Source: DAOTXS01 sp034435055
Lineage (GTDB): Bacteria; Chloroflexota; Anaerolineae; UBA4142
Reading direction: 5' to 3'
DNA: 64,000 nucleotides
Assembly: GCA_034435055.1 (NCBI GenBank)
Contig: DAOTXS010000060.1
Location: 1-64,000 of the forward strand
Part shown: positions 57,114-64,000 of the stretch, piece after piece
Layout of the letters: the number at the start of each line of letters is the position of its first letter
Position numbering within the stretch: position 1 is the stretch's first letter
The notes under the pieces: model-generated
The model's input: the letters and a program-made list of their open reading frames with translations, nothing else
Databases searched by the model: none
Told to the model about the DNA's origin: nothing
Position numbers and translations under genes: made by a program

Positions 57114-57854
57114 CTAAGGGTGCAAGGCGCGCGCCAACTCTTGTTCAACTTGCGCCAAAGCCGGTTGATAACGCGCGTTCGACCAGCCGCGCTCCAAAAC
57201 CGCACGATGCGCCGGATCGAAAAGCGATTCGCGGCTGGGCAACGCAATTTTTTTCGCTTGCGCGATTTCGTTTGCCAAGGCGCGTGTGCGCGCGAAATCG
57301 ATTGCCGCGTGCGTAACGATAAACCACAGATCGAACACGTCACGCACGCGCGGCGCCGCGCCGAGAATTGCCAAACGTTCCGCCGCCAATTCTTCGAGCG
57401 CGACGGCGGCGACGATTGCCGGGCACGCATCGCTAAAACGATGAATCAGCGGCACACGTACCGGCGCGAGGCGCGCTTGCCCGGCGATGAACGACAGCGA
57501 GATGCGCGCTTGCGCCGCCGACCGTCGTCCCAAGGGACCCACATATTCAACCGTTGCCGCGCTTCCCGAAAAACTGGTGAGGAAAAACGGCGGCGCGCTC
57601 GCATCGAACAAAGCGATCAACGTTGCCGCATCGATGGCGCGCGAGGACCAAAACTCCGGCGCGTCGAGAAAAGGATAGTCGGTAAAATGCGCGTACCGCA
57701 ACGCCGCACTTGTGCGCAACACCAGCGCCGATTGTAGCGTAACATCATCGAACAGTTTTTTCAATAGCCAATCGGTCGCGTAAGCGCGTTCGACCTCGCC
57801 AAGATCAGCGTGCCATGCAATCGATAATTTGCGGAGTTCGCCAAAACCAATCAT
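57114..57854 (-). CDS. AbiEii-like nucleotidyltransferase fold, catalytic residues degenerate
   Basis: 246 residues from ATG 57854; upstream in-frame ATGs at 57881 and 57890 fall in or before the -10 box of a consensus promoter and are rejected. The pattern LRKLSIAWHADLGEVERAYATDWLLKKLF and ELAAERLAILGAAPRVRDVFDLWFI follows AbiEii/DUF1814. The GGTAL and SxDLDF metal-binding motifs of that family are replaced by RTSAAL and LDAPEF, so nucleotidyl transfer is doubtful. Directly upstream of the TGS-uridine kinase, with no AbiEi antitoxin, so toxin-antitoxin activity is not supported. Confidence 0.6.
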   Translation of the reverse strand: MIGFGELRKLSIAWHADLGEVERAYATDWLLKKLFDDVTLQSALVLRTSAALRYAHFTDYPFLDAPEFWSSRAIDAATLIALFDASAPPFFLTSFSGSAATVEYVGPLGRRSAAQARISLSFIAGQARLAPVRVPLIHRFSDACPAIVAAVALEELAAERLAILGAAPRVRDVFDLWFIVTHAAIDFARTRALANEIAQAKKIALPSRESLFDPAHRAVLERGWSNARYQPALAQVEQELARALHP

Positions 57855-57876
57855 CGTAAATTCAAAACGGGGTCGT

Positions 57877-57905
57877 ATCATAAATCGCATCTAAGGAGTT
57901 GTCAA
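57877..57905 (-). promoter_or_regulatory. Consensus promoter of the AbiEii-like/uridine kinase operon
   Basis: TTGACA (57905-57900), 17-bp spacer, TATGAT (57882-57877). Near-perfect housekeeping promoter; transcription start expected near 57870. Confidence 0.85.
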
Positions 57906-57913
57906 ATGAAGAT

Positions 57914-57942
57914 TGGGAGTGTCGGTCAGAATGTGCTATAAT
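57914..57942 (+). promoter_or_regulatory. Promoter of the small membrane protein pair
   Basis: TTGGGA (57914-57919), 17-bp spacer, TATAAT (57937-57942). Divergent from the promoter above. Confidence 0.65.
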
Positions 57943-57972
57943 CAGTTCAAAGCATAAACAAGGAAATTTCAT

Positions 57973-58140
57973 TTGAACCATTTGCCTTTTGTGTTGCTAT
58001 TGTTGCTCGTTTTGTTTTTGGGCACGATTGATCTTGCCCTCGGCGTTGACGCGCGTGTGCTGGCAACCTTGCTCGCGCCGATTTTCTGGCTGGGACTGTA
58101 CTGGCTCGGCTCGGCACGCACGCCGCAAGGCAGACCGTAA
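57973..58140 (+). CDS. Small two-helix membrane protein
   Basis: 55 codons from TTG 57973 with AAGGAAAT upstream. The product begins NHLPFVLLLLLVLFLG and has two membrane helices (the second near LATLLAPIFWLGLYWLG). It ends with a TAA that overlaps the ATG of the next gene (TAATG), so the two are translationally coupled. Function unknown. Confidence 0.55.
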   Translation: MNHLPFVLLLLLVLFLGTIDLALGVDARVLATLLAPIFWLGLYWLGSARTPQGRP

Positions 58141-58718
58141 TGTTCACGTCGATCATCGAATTTATCGCCATCGTTCTGTTCGTTGGGGGATATTGGCACG
58201 CCGCGCGCGCCGAGGGACGCGCGTTGGCACAGCAATGGTTCACCGCGGGGTATCTTGTCGCTATCATCCGCGAGATGTTGAACCAAGTCCTTTTTCAGGT
58301 GTACGTTTTTGCGCCAGCGATCATGCGCCTGGGCAGCGCGCCGGTGTTGGTAACGTTGTTGAGCATCAGCGTCGCATATCTTGCATTCGCATTTGCGCAA
58401 CGCTGGGTCGAGCCGCGCCACGCCAAGTGGATGATGCTTTTGGTTTTCCTGATCACCGCGAGCATCGCTCTGCCAATCGAAGCGACGGCGGCGCAATTGC
58501 GCTGGTGGTATTATCCCGAAGCAACGCAAACGATGTTTGGCAAAGTACCGTGGGGCGCACCGTTGGCGTGGGGCGGCGGCGCGGCGATTTTTTACGCCGT
58601 CTTTTGGCGCATTCGCCAAACGCGGCTCAACGAAAGGGGGAAATTGTACGCGTTGATCGCGCTCGCGCCGATTATCGCAGTGGCGCAATTGGTATTGACG
58701 ATTTTGTTGAGCGCATAA
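58140..58718 (+). CDS. Polytopic membrane protein, unassigned
   Basis: 192 residues, six predicted membrane helices. Conserved-looking polar features in the second half: LPIEATAAQLRWWYYPEATQTMFGKVPWGAPLAWGG. The glutamate, tryptophan and WYY pattern recalls carotenoid-hydratase-like (CruF/DUF422) membrane proteins, but similarity is weak and I do not assign it. Cotranscribed with the small protein before it; terminator follows directly. Confidence 0.5.
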   Translation: MFTSIIEFIAIVLFVGGYWHAARAEGRALAQQWFTAGYLVAIIREMLNQVLFQVYVFAPAIMRLGSAPVLVTLLSISVAYLAFAFAQRWVEPRHAKWMMLLVFLITASIALPIEATAAQLRWWYYPEATQTMFGKVPWGAPLAWGGGAAIFYAVFWRIRQTRLNERGKLYALIALAPIIAVAQLVLTILLSA

Positions 58719-58720
58719 AA

Positions 58721-58752
58721 AACCTGGAAGGTTTTGAAAACCTTCCAGGTTT
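58721..58752. terminator. Bidirectional terminator
   Basis: Perfect 15-bp arms AACCTGGAAGGTTTT and AAAACCTTCCAGGTT with a one-base centre, flanked by A and T runs on both sides. Ends the membrane gene and the leftward tRNA. Confidence 0.88.
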
Positions 58753-58755
58753 ACA

Positions 58756-58827
58756 AGCGGGAGACGAGATTTGAACTCGCGACATCCACCTTGGGAAGGT
58801 GGCGTTCTGCCACTGAACTACTCCCGC
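58756..58827 (-). tRNA. tRNA-Gly (anticodon CCC)
   Basis: On the minus strand a full cloverleaf: acceptor GCGGGAG/CTCCCGC, D-arm GTTC..GAAC, anticodon stem CCACC/GGTGG with loop TTCCCAA (anticodon CCC at loop positions 3-5), T-arm GCGAG TTCAAAT CTCGT. 72 nt, discriminator T; CCA not encoded. The GTTCAAAT T-loop and lack of a variable arm fit glycine. Confidence 0.95.
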
Positions 58828-58895
58828 AGAATCGATCAAATTATAAGATAGAAATCGCACAGCGTCAAATGGTTGAGCAATTAGAGGAGGACAAA

Positions 58896-59510
58896 ATGGC
58901 GGCAGGAATCTTTTGGCTGGGGCACGACAGTTTTCGATTGCAGGGTGAAAAAGTCGTTTACATCGATCCGTGGAAACTGGCGGTGGACGCAGACAAAGCA
59001 GACGTGATCTTGGTAACGCACGAACACTATGACCACTTTTCGCCGGACGACATCAAGAACATATCCCAAGCAGACACCGTGATTGTCGCACCACAATCAG
59101 TCGCCGCGAAAGGTGGTTTCAAGTTCATCGTCGTCAAGCCGGGCGACAAAATTTCCGCGAATGGTATCGCCATCGAAGTGGTGCCGGCGTACAATCCGCA
59201 CAAACAATTTCATCCGCGCACGTCGGGACACGTCGGCTACATCGTGACGCTGAACGGTCAACGCATCTATCACGCCGGCGACACGGACGAAATTCCGGAG
59301 ATGGCGCAAATCCAATGCGACATCGCGCTCTTGCCGGTGAGCGGCACGTACGTGATGACCGCGAGCGAAGCGGCAAGCGTGGCGAACAAGATCAAACCGT
59401 CGCTGGCGATTCCGATGCATTACGATGCGATTGTTGGTTCGCAGAAAGATGCGGAGGAATTCAAACGGTTGGTACAAGTCCCCGTCGAGATTTTGGAGAA
59501 ATCGAAATAA
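58896..59510 (+). CDS. Metallo-beta-lactamase-fold hydrolase, UlaG-like
   Basis: 204 residues. Start ATG 58896 follows AGGAGG; the longer frame upstream runs through the tRNA. Metal motif THEHYDHFSPDD (H-x-H-x-D-H), later HAGDTDEIPEM and IPMHYDAI, as in UlaG-like MBL-fold hydrolases. Members act on phosphodiesters or lactones; substrate unknown. Confidence 0.9.
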   Translation: MAAGIFWLGHDSFRLQGEKVVYIDPWKLAVDADKADVILVTHEHYDHFSPDDIKNISQADTVIVAPQSVAAKGGFKFIVVKPGDKISANGIAIEVVPAYNPHKQFHPRTSGHVGYIVTLNGQRIYHAGDTDEIPEMAQIQCDIALLPVSGTYVMTASEAASVANKIKPSLAIPMHYDAIVGSQKDAEEFKRLVQVPVEILEKSK

Positions 59511-59548
59511 AAATTGTAGGGGCGAGATGACTCGCCCCTACAATTTTT
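59511..59548. terminator. Strong bidirectional terminator
   Basis: Perfect 16-bp arms AAATTGTAGGGGCGAG and complement, loop ATGA, T-tract on each strand. It abuts the stop codons of the hydrolase and lgt. Confidence 0.92.
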
Positions 59549-60503
59549 ATTGTTGTCTTCGTCCGCGTTGTCTGGCGCGTTCCGCCGCAAGTTGTGCTTT
59601 GCTGGGTCCAGTGTGGCGGTACATCAACACGACGCCACAAACAACCATCAAGCCCAGCCCGATCAATTGTGCGGTCGCAATCCCGCTGATGAGCCACGCA
59701 TCGGGACGTTGAAACTCGGTGAGGAAACGCACGAGCCCGTAAAACATTCCCCACAACAAAATCAGATCGCCGGGTTTTTCATTCTTCCACCGCCGCGCGA
59801 CGAACAGCAAAATGCCGGTGATGAGTAACAACGCAATCGATTCGTAGAGAAACGTCGGATGGAATTTCGTCGTTTCGACCGGGTATTGCGTCAAATCGGC
59901 AAAGTTGGGAAGGCGATGCGCCGCGTCAATCGGAATGCCCCAGGGCAAATCGGTGGGATAGCCGTACAACTCTTGATTGAAGAAATTCCCCCAGCGTCCA
60001 ATCGCTTGACCGATTACCAACCCCGGCGCGCCAAGATCGAGGAATTGAAGCAAACTTACGTTGGTCGGTTTCCAGTCTTGCACCAATTTGAGTCGCGTGG
60101 CGAGTTTGATCAAGCCGCTGTCCGGTTCCAAACGAAGCAACCGCGCGTACAAAAACAATCCCAGGATGCCGCCCGCCACCGCGCCGTAAATGCCAAGTCC
60201 CCCCTGACGAAAATTCAGAATCTCCATCGGGTTCGCCATATAATAATCGAAACCGATGTTGGTGCCGCGCGGGCTGGAAACGACGTGATACAAACGCGCG
60301 CCGATCACGCCAAAGATCAACGCGAACAACAAACCATTCCACACGTGATCGGGATCGATGTTACGGCGTTTGGCTTCCAGCGATGCGATGTACGCGCCAA
60401 CCAGCGCGCCGGTGACGATCAGAATACCGTACCAATAAATTGGAAATGAACTACCGTCGGGTAACGGAATCGAAAAAGCAACCGACGAAGGAAAGAAATT
60501 CAC
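59547..60503 (-). CDS. lgt: Prolipoprotein diacylglyceryl transferase
   Basis: 318 residues, about seven membrane helices. Adds diacylglycerol to the lipobox cysteine of prolipoproteins. Signature GQAIGRWGNFFNQELYG and the HVVSSPRG loop are present, with YGILIVTGALVGAY near the start. Substrates in this window may include the cytochrome c, GerMN, TupA and DUF4139 lipoproteins. Long C-terminal basic tail AERARQRGRRQQ. Minus-strand TATAAT at about 60545-60540. Confidence 0.95.
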   Translation of the reverse strand: MNFFPSSVAFSIPLPDGSSFPIYWYGILIVTGALVGAYIASLEAKRRNIDPDHVWNGLLFALIFGVIGARLYHVVSSPRGTNIGFDYYMANPMEILNFRQGGLGIYGAVAGGILGLFLYARLLRLEPDSGLIKLATRLKLVQDWKPTNVSLLQFLDLGAPGLVIGQAIGRWGNFFNQELYGYPTDLPWGIPIDAAHRLPNFADLTQYPVETTKFHPTFLYESIALLLITGILLFVARRWKNEKPGDLILLWGMFYGLVRFLTEFQRPDAWLISGIATAQLIGLGLMVVCGVVLMYRHTGPSKAQLAAERARQRGRRQQ

Positions 60504-60587
60504 TGCCGCTCCTTTTTACTTTAGAAAATTTCACGCGCGATTATACCACACAATAGACAAATGACAAATGGAAAATTCGAGTTGTGA

Positions 60588-60593
60588 TATAAT
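60588..60593 (+). promoter_or_regulatory. Extended -10 element of ychF
   Basis: TGATATAAT, 38 bases before ATG 60632; ribosome site AGGAGG. Confidence 0.6.
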
Positions 60594-60631
60594 GGGCGTA
60601 CCTCGTGATTGAAACGACAGGAGGAAATTCT

Positions 60632-61729
60632 ATGACCCTCCAACTCGGTCTCGTTGGTTTGCCGAACGCCGGCAAATCCACCTTGTTCAACGCGCTCACC
60701 CGCGCACACGCGCCCGTCGCGCCGTACCCATTCACCACCATTGAACCGCACATCGGCGTCGTTGCCGTGCCGGACCCGCGCCTTGATGCGTTAGCCAAGT
60801 TGATTCACCCGGAAAAAATTACACCGACCACACTCGAAGTTGTGGATATTGCCGGGTTGGTGAAAGATGCGCACAAAGGCGAAGGACTCGGCAATCAATT
60901 CCTGGGACACATTCGCACCGTCGATGCGATTGTGATGGTTGCGCGCTGTTTCCATCACGACGATGTGCCGCACGTTGCCGGCGCCATCGATCCGCGCGAG
61001 GATGTCGCAATTCTGGAATTCGAACTCGCGCTCGCCGATTTACAGACGCTGAAAAATCGACGCGAGAAATTACACGGCGCGACCAAGACCGGCAAAAAAG
61101 AAATCATCGACGAATTGCATTTCATCGACCGCGTGATTGCGCACGTGTCGGCGGGACACCCGTTGCGCACGATGACGTTGACCGATGCAGAACGTGAATC
61201 GTTGAAACCGTTGCAACTGTTGACGCTGAAACCGCTGATCTACATTGCCAACGTCGGCGAAAACGATTTGCCCACCGGCGGCGAGTTGGCATTGCACGTC
61301 AAAGCGCTGGCGCAAAAGGCACACGCGGAATCGTTGATCGTTTGCGCGCAATGCGAAATGGAATTGACCGAGTGGTCGGGTGGCGACGCGGCGCAGTATC
61401 GCAAAGAGTTGGGATTGACGGAAGCCAGTTTGGAGCGCGTGATTCGTTCCGGCTACAAACTACTCGACCTTATCACGTACTTTACCGCAACGGGCGGCAA
61501 AGAGTTGCGCGCGTGGACGCTCAAGCGCGGCGCGCACGCCATCGACGCGGCGGGGCAAGTGCATTCCGATATGGCGCGCGGCTTTATTCGCGCCGAAGTC
61601 ATCAAATGCGAGACGCTGTTGCAAATCGGCTCGCTTGCCACCGCGCGCGAGAAAGGCATCATGCGAATCGAAGGACGCGATTACGTGGTGCAGGATGGGG
61701 ACCTCATTCATTTTCGATTTGCGGTGTAG
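60632..61729 (+). CDS. ychF: Redox-responsive GTPase/ATPase YchF (OLA1 family)
   Basis: 365 residues. G1 GLPNAGKSTLFNALTRA, switch PYPFTTIEPHIGVV, G3 DIAGLVKDAHKGEGLGNQFL, and the C-terminal TGS domain LDLITYFTATGGKELRAWTLKRG with GDLIHFRF. YchF binds ribosomes and prefers ATP over GTP because G4 is non-canonical (NVGE). Start ATG 60632 has GGAGG; no palindrome separates it from the promoter. Confidence 0.96.
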   Translation: MTLQLGLVGLPNAGKSTLFNALTRAHAPVAPYPFTTIEPHIGVVAVPDPRLDALAKLIHPEKITPTTLEVVDIAGLVKDAHKGEGLGNQFLGHIRTVDAIVMVARCFHHDDVPHVAGAIDPREDVAILEFELALADLQTLKNRREKLHGATKTGKKEIIDELHFIDRVIAHVSAGHPLRTMTLTDAERESLKPLQLLTLKPLIYIANVGENDLPTGGELALHVKALAQKAHAESLIVCAQCEMELTEWSGGDAAQYRKELGLTEASLERVIRSGYKLLDLITYFTATGGKELRAWTLKRGAHAIDAAGQVHSDMARGFIRAEVIKCETLLQIGSLATAREKGIMRIEGRDYVVQDGDLIHFRFAV

Positions 61730-61731
61730 CT

Positions 61732-61758
61732 GTCATTCTGAGCGAAGCGAAGAATCTA
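61732..61758. repeat. Left arm of a GTCATTCTGAG palindrome
   Basis: GTCATTCTGAGCGAAGCGAA plus GAATCTAGC, immediately after ychF. Its inverted counterpart lies at 62093-62129, beyond the GIY-YIG gene. Confidence 0.8.
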
Positions 61759-61787
61759 GCACGGTACTCAAATCTGCAAAATGCTTT

Positions 61788-62075
61788 ATGAAAAACTACT
61801 ACGTCTACATCTTGGCAAATCGCACCCGCGTGTTGTACACCAACGTAACGAATAATCTCGAACGCCGCATCTCTCAACACAAAAATGGAATCACGCCGGG
61901 TTTTACAAGCCAGTACAACGTCACGCGATTGTTTTACTACGAAACGTTCTCCGGCATTCGCGATGCGATTGCGCGGGAAAAACAGATCAAAGGGTGGCTG
62001 CGCGCGAAAAAGATTGCGCTGATCGAGTCAGTGAATCCGAAATGGGAAGATTTGAGCAAAGAATGGGGACATTGA
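61788..62075 (+). CDS. Single-domain GIY-YIG endonuclease, YIG variant
   Basis: 95 residues, URI/UvrC-like. The fold pattern NYYVYILANRTRVLYTNVTNNLERRISQHK, conserved arginine in LERR, and the C-terminal AIAREKQIKGWLRAKKIALIE with catalytic-type glutamate match GIY-YIG nucleases. The second half of the motif (usually YIG/YTG) reads YTN, so the glycine is lost. The gene is bracketed by inverted GTCATTCTGAG arms, like a small mobile unit. Host role unknown. Confidence 0.82.
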   Translation: MKNYYVYILANRTRVLYTNVTNNLERRISQHKNGITPGFTSQYNVTRLFYYETFSGIRDAIAREKQIKGWLRAKKIALIESVNPKWEDLSKEWGH

Positions 62076-62092
62076 TTGATCGAGTTTTTTGC

Positions 62093-62129
62093 TGGATTCT
62101 TCAGCACACAAATCGCGCCTCAGAATGAC
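62093..62129. repeat. Right arm of the GTCATTCTGAG palindrome
   Basis: TGGATTCTTCAGC and CTCAGAATGAC, inverse of the left arm at 61732. A further left-type copy, GTCATTCTGAAC, follows at 62141-62152, directly before murA. Confidence 0.75.
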
Positions 62130-62184
62130 ATGTACCTTTTGTCATTCTGAACACAAAGGACATATTGGAATCGGAGAAAAACAC

Positions 62185-63465
62185 TTGGACAAATTCATCA
62201 TCGAAGGTGGCATACAATTACGCGGCACGGTGACGCCAAGCGGTAACAAGAACGCCGCGCTGCCGATGCTCGCCGCGTGTTTGTTGACCGACGAACCCAT
62301 CACGTTACGCAATGTTCCGCGCATCCGCGACGTGGAAGATATGCTCGCACTTCTCACCAGTCTTGGCGTGGAAATCCGCGAGTCGAGCGAACGCGATTTG
62401 GTTTTGCAAGCGCGCAACATCACCACCACCGAACTTGACCGGGAAATTTGTTCGCGCATTCGCACATCGATTCTGTTTGCCGGACCGATGCTCGCGCGGA
62501 TGGGCCGAATTCAACTCCCGCCGCCGGGCGGCGACGTGATTGGACGACGCCGGCTCGATACCCACCTGCACGCGTTGCGCGCGCTCGGCGTTGAGATTCA
62601 CGTCAACGACGGATTCGAAATGCAAACTGATGGTTTGCGCGGGCGTGACATTTTTCTCGATGAGGCGAGCGTGACCGGCACCGAGAATGCATTGATGGCG
62701 GCAGTGTTGGCAAAAGGCACGACGATTATTCGCAACGCGGCAAGCGAACCACACGTGCAAGACCTGGCGATGTTGTTGAACAAGATGGGCGCGCGCATCG
62801 AGGGCATTGGATCGAACACGTACACGATTCACGGTGTCGATAAAATGTGCGGCGCGGAATTTACCATCGGCGCGGATTACATCGAGACCGGCAGTTTCAT
62901 CGGTTTGGCGGCGGTAACACGCGGCGAACTCACCATCAAGAACGCCGCGCCGGAACATTTGCGAATGGTGTTTCTGACTTTTGCGCGCCTCGGCATCGAA
63001 TGTCAGGTGCGCGGGAATGATGTGTTCGTTTCAGCGCATCAAACGTTGCGCGTTCAAAACGATTTGCACGATGCGGTGCCGACGATTGCTGACGGTATCT
63101 GGCCCCAATTCCCCACCGACTTGATGAGTATCGCGTTAGTCACCGCGACGCAATGCGAAGGCACGGTGTTGGTGTGGGAAAAGTTGTTCGAGGGGCGAAT
63201 GTTTTGGGTGGACAAGTTGATGAATATGGGCGGGCGCGTGATTCTGTGCGATCCGCATCGCGCGGTCGTCGTCGGGCCCAGCCATCTGCACGGTGAGCGA
63301 CTCGAATCGCCGGACATTCGCGCAGGAATGGCGTTGCTCCTTGCGGCGTTGTGCGCGCGCGGTCAAAGTGTCATCGGCAACATCGGACAGATCGATCGCG
63401 GGTACGAACGGATTGAGGAAAAGTTGCAAAAACTGGGAGCGCGGATAGAACGAGTAAAACAGTAG
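62185..63465 (+). CDS. murA: UDP-N-acetylglucosamine 1-carboxyvinyltransferase with Asp at the active-site Cys position
   Basis: 426 residues; TTG 62185 is chosen because family similarity (DKFIIEGGIQLRGTVTPSGNKN) starts there and CGGAG precedes it. First committed step of peptidoglycan synthesis: enolpyruvyl transfer from PEP to UDP-GlcNAc. Lys22 (GNKN) is conserved. The catalytic Cys115 of E. coli lies in PGGCxIG; here the sequence is PPGGDVIGRR, with Asp117. In known C-to-D MurA enzymes activity remains but fosfomycin no longer alkylates the site. R/D residues of the C-terminal part (GIWPQFPTDLMS, GYERIEEKL) are intact. Confidence 0.95.
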   Translation: MDKFIIEGGIQLRGTVTPSGNKNAALPMLAACLLTDEPITLRNVPRIRDVEDMLALLTSLGVEIRESSERDLVLQARNITTTELDREICSRIRTSILFAGPMLARMGRIQLPPPGGDVIGRRRLDTHLHALRALGVEIHVNDGFEMQTDGLRGRDIFLDEASVTGTENALMAAVLAKGTTIIRNAASEPHVQDLAMLLNKMGARIEGIGSNTYTIHGVDKMCGAEFTIGADYIETGSFIGLAAVTRGELTIKNAAPEHLRMVFLTFARLGIECQVRGNDVFVSAHQTLRVQNDLHDAVPTIADGIWPQFPTDLMSIALVTATQCEGTVLVWEKLFEGRMFWVDKLMNMGGRVILCDPHRAVVVGPSHLHGERLESPDIRAGMALLLAALCARGQSVIGNIGQIDRGYERIEEKLQKLGARIERVKQ

Positions 63466-63518
63466 GCACAAAACAGAAGGCAGAGAACCAAAATGGTCTC
63501 TGCCTTCTGTTTTGTGCC
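63465..63518. terminator. Long palindrome after murA
   Basis: Arms of about 24 bp, GGCACAAAACAGAAGGCAGA.. and ..TCTGCCTTCTGTTTTGTGCC, with one bulged base and a short loop. Serves as the end of murA and of the leftward membrane gene; built from the same words as the gyrA tail. Confidence 0.75.
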
Positions 63519-63530
63519 CGCTTCGCGTGC

Positions 63531-64000
63531 TTATTTGGAACGTCCAAACATCGCTTTCATCAGATTGTCGAAGAACTCGCCGACGTACTCTTGCTTGAAC
63601 CCGGCAAGCACCGCAAAGACGTAGAGGAAAATCGGGCCGGCTTTGAAATCGCCGATGATGAGATTGCCGGCGAGAATCCCGGCTTGCGAAATGACAAAGA
63701 GCAACGCGCCAAGCAACGTCCCCAAAATCGGCCGCGCAAAATAATGCATCGCGTACGCCGGGTCGTACTCGCGCCGTTGCACAAAGCGCGTGAGATTGTA
63801 AATCGCGCCGATGACGCCGCCGATCATTCCCCAACCGAGCGTGCGAATCAAGACAATCAATTCAGTGGCAACCGGCAAACCGAACAGCGTCAGTCCGGTG
63901 ACGTACGACAACGCGACAATCAACACGCCGATCAATAACGCGACCATTTGCCACACCCACAATCCCAACACGACCGGACTGCGCGATGCTTGCGCGCTTT
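63531..64000 (-). CDS. Membrane protein, partial (5' end outside window)
   Basis: At least 155 residues are visible, open to the right edge with no stop, so the start at 63971 (GTG) is not necessarily the true one. Four membrane helices (VWQMVALLIGVLIVALSYV, LIVLIRTLGWGMIGGVIGAIYNL, PILGTLLGALLFVISQAGILAGNLII, IFLYVFAVLAGF). The end EYVGEFFDNLMKAMFGRSK is cytoplasmic. Family not recognised. Confidence 0.6.
   Translation of the reverse strand, partial: SAQASRSPVVLGLWVWQMVALLIGVLIVALSYVTGLTLFGLPVATELIVLIRTLGWGMIGGVIGAIYNLTRFVQRREYDPAYAMHYFARPILGTLLGALLFVISQAGILAGNLIIGDFKAGPIFLYVFAVLAGFKQEYVGEFFDNLMKAMFGRSK

Noticed and set aside
57114..57854. AbiE toxin-antitoxin system
   Set aside because: The nucleotidyltransferase motifs are degenerate and no AbiEi-type antitoxin gene is adjacent.
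58734..58895. N-terminal extension of the UlaG-like protein
   Set aside because: The extension is read through the tRNA-Gly gene on the opposite strand; AGGAGG and family similarity place the start at 58896.

Overview
The window is a gene-dense bacterial chromosome segment of about 54-56% GC. It carries 73 features that I read as genes: 71 protein genes (two cut by the window edges), one gene fragment and one tRNA. The content suggests an anaerobic or microaerophilic member of the Chloroflexota (Anaerolineae-like), probably from an assembled environmental genome. The grounds are a tungsten aldehyde oxidoreductase with a tungstate transporter, Ycf45/SpoIIIAA-type R3H ATPase, DUF3054, glucosyl-3-phosphoglycerate synthase, a gap-pgk pair behind yvcK, and many dispersed palindromes. 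This assignment is inference; no rRNA is present.

Layout. 1-4945: tungsten block (C-terminal part of AOR, a DnaJ-type zinc protein, three MoaD-like ubiquitin-fold genes, and divergent tupABC). 5025-10926: cytochrome c lipoprotein, DUF3054, STAS protein, a DUF2723 membrane glycosyltransferase, a CPA2 antiporter overlapping a PII-like gene, and tatA. 11207-14215: compatible-solute pair, a GT4 glycosyltransferase and an unusual Usp-GpgS fusion. 14279-17880: yvcK, gap, pgk. 17978-25467: acetyltransferase, msrA, MOCOS-like PLP enzyme, a truncated phosphotransferase, homoserine dehydrogenase, a MerR-like regulator, a GH18 protein and a thioesterase. 25476-32482: a leftward run (membrane protein, D-aminopeptidase, MFS, HAD, DMT transporter, threonine dehydratase). 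32564-43532: mutL, a LiaF-like protein, an unassigned 566-residue protein, DUF218, an ArsR-type regulator, acyl-CoA dehydrogenase, FmdB, a DarA-like c-di-AMP receptor with tmk, and the R3H ATPase. 43906-51415: DUF4332, GerMN lipoprotein, a DeoC homologue without its catalytic residues, a DUF4139 lipoprotein, a methyltransferase and gyrA. 51412-53950: an AT-richer insertion with a Dam-type methylase and a PLD-family nuclease, a probable restriction-modification system. 53997-64000: upp, dCMP deaminase, a TGS-uridine kinase with a degenerate AbiEii-like partner, tRNA-Gly(CCC), a UlaG-like hydrolase, lgt, ychF, a GIY-YIG nuclease, murA with Asp at the catalytic Cys position, and a partial membrane protein.

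Three themes run through the window. First, palindromic elements starting GTCATTGCGAG recur six times, once in frame inside mutL and once nested in another palindrome. A related GTCATTCTGAG variant flanks the GIY-YIG nuclease gene in inverted orientation. Second, several genes have a -10 hexamer ending only 6-8 nt before the start codon, which suggests leaderless transcripts. Third, several enzyme homologues lack the family's key residues (DeoC, MurA, the GyrA box, the AbiEii-like protein). No CRISPR array, rRNA operon, insertion sequence transposase or prophage was seen.
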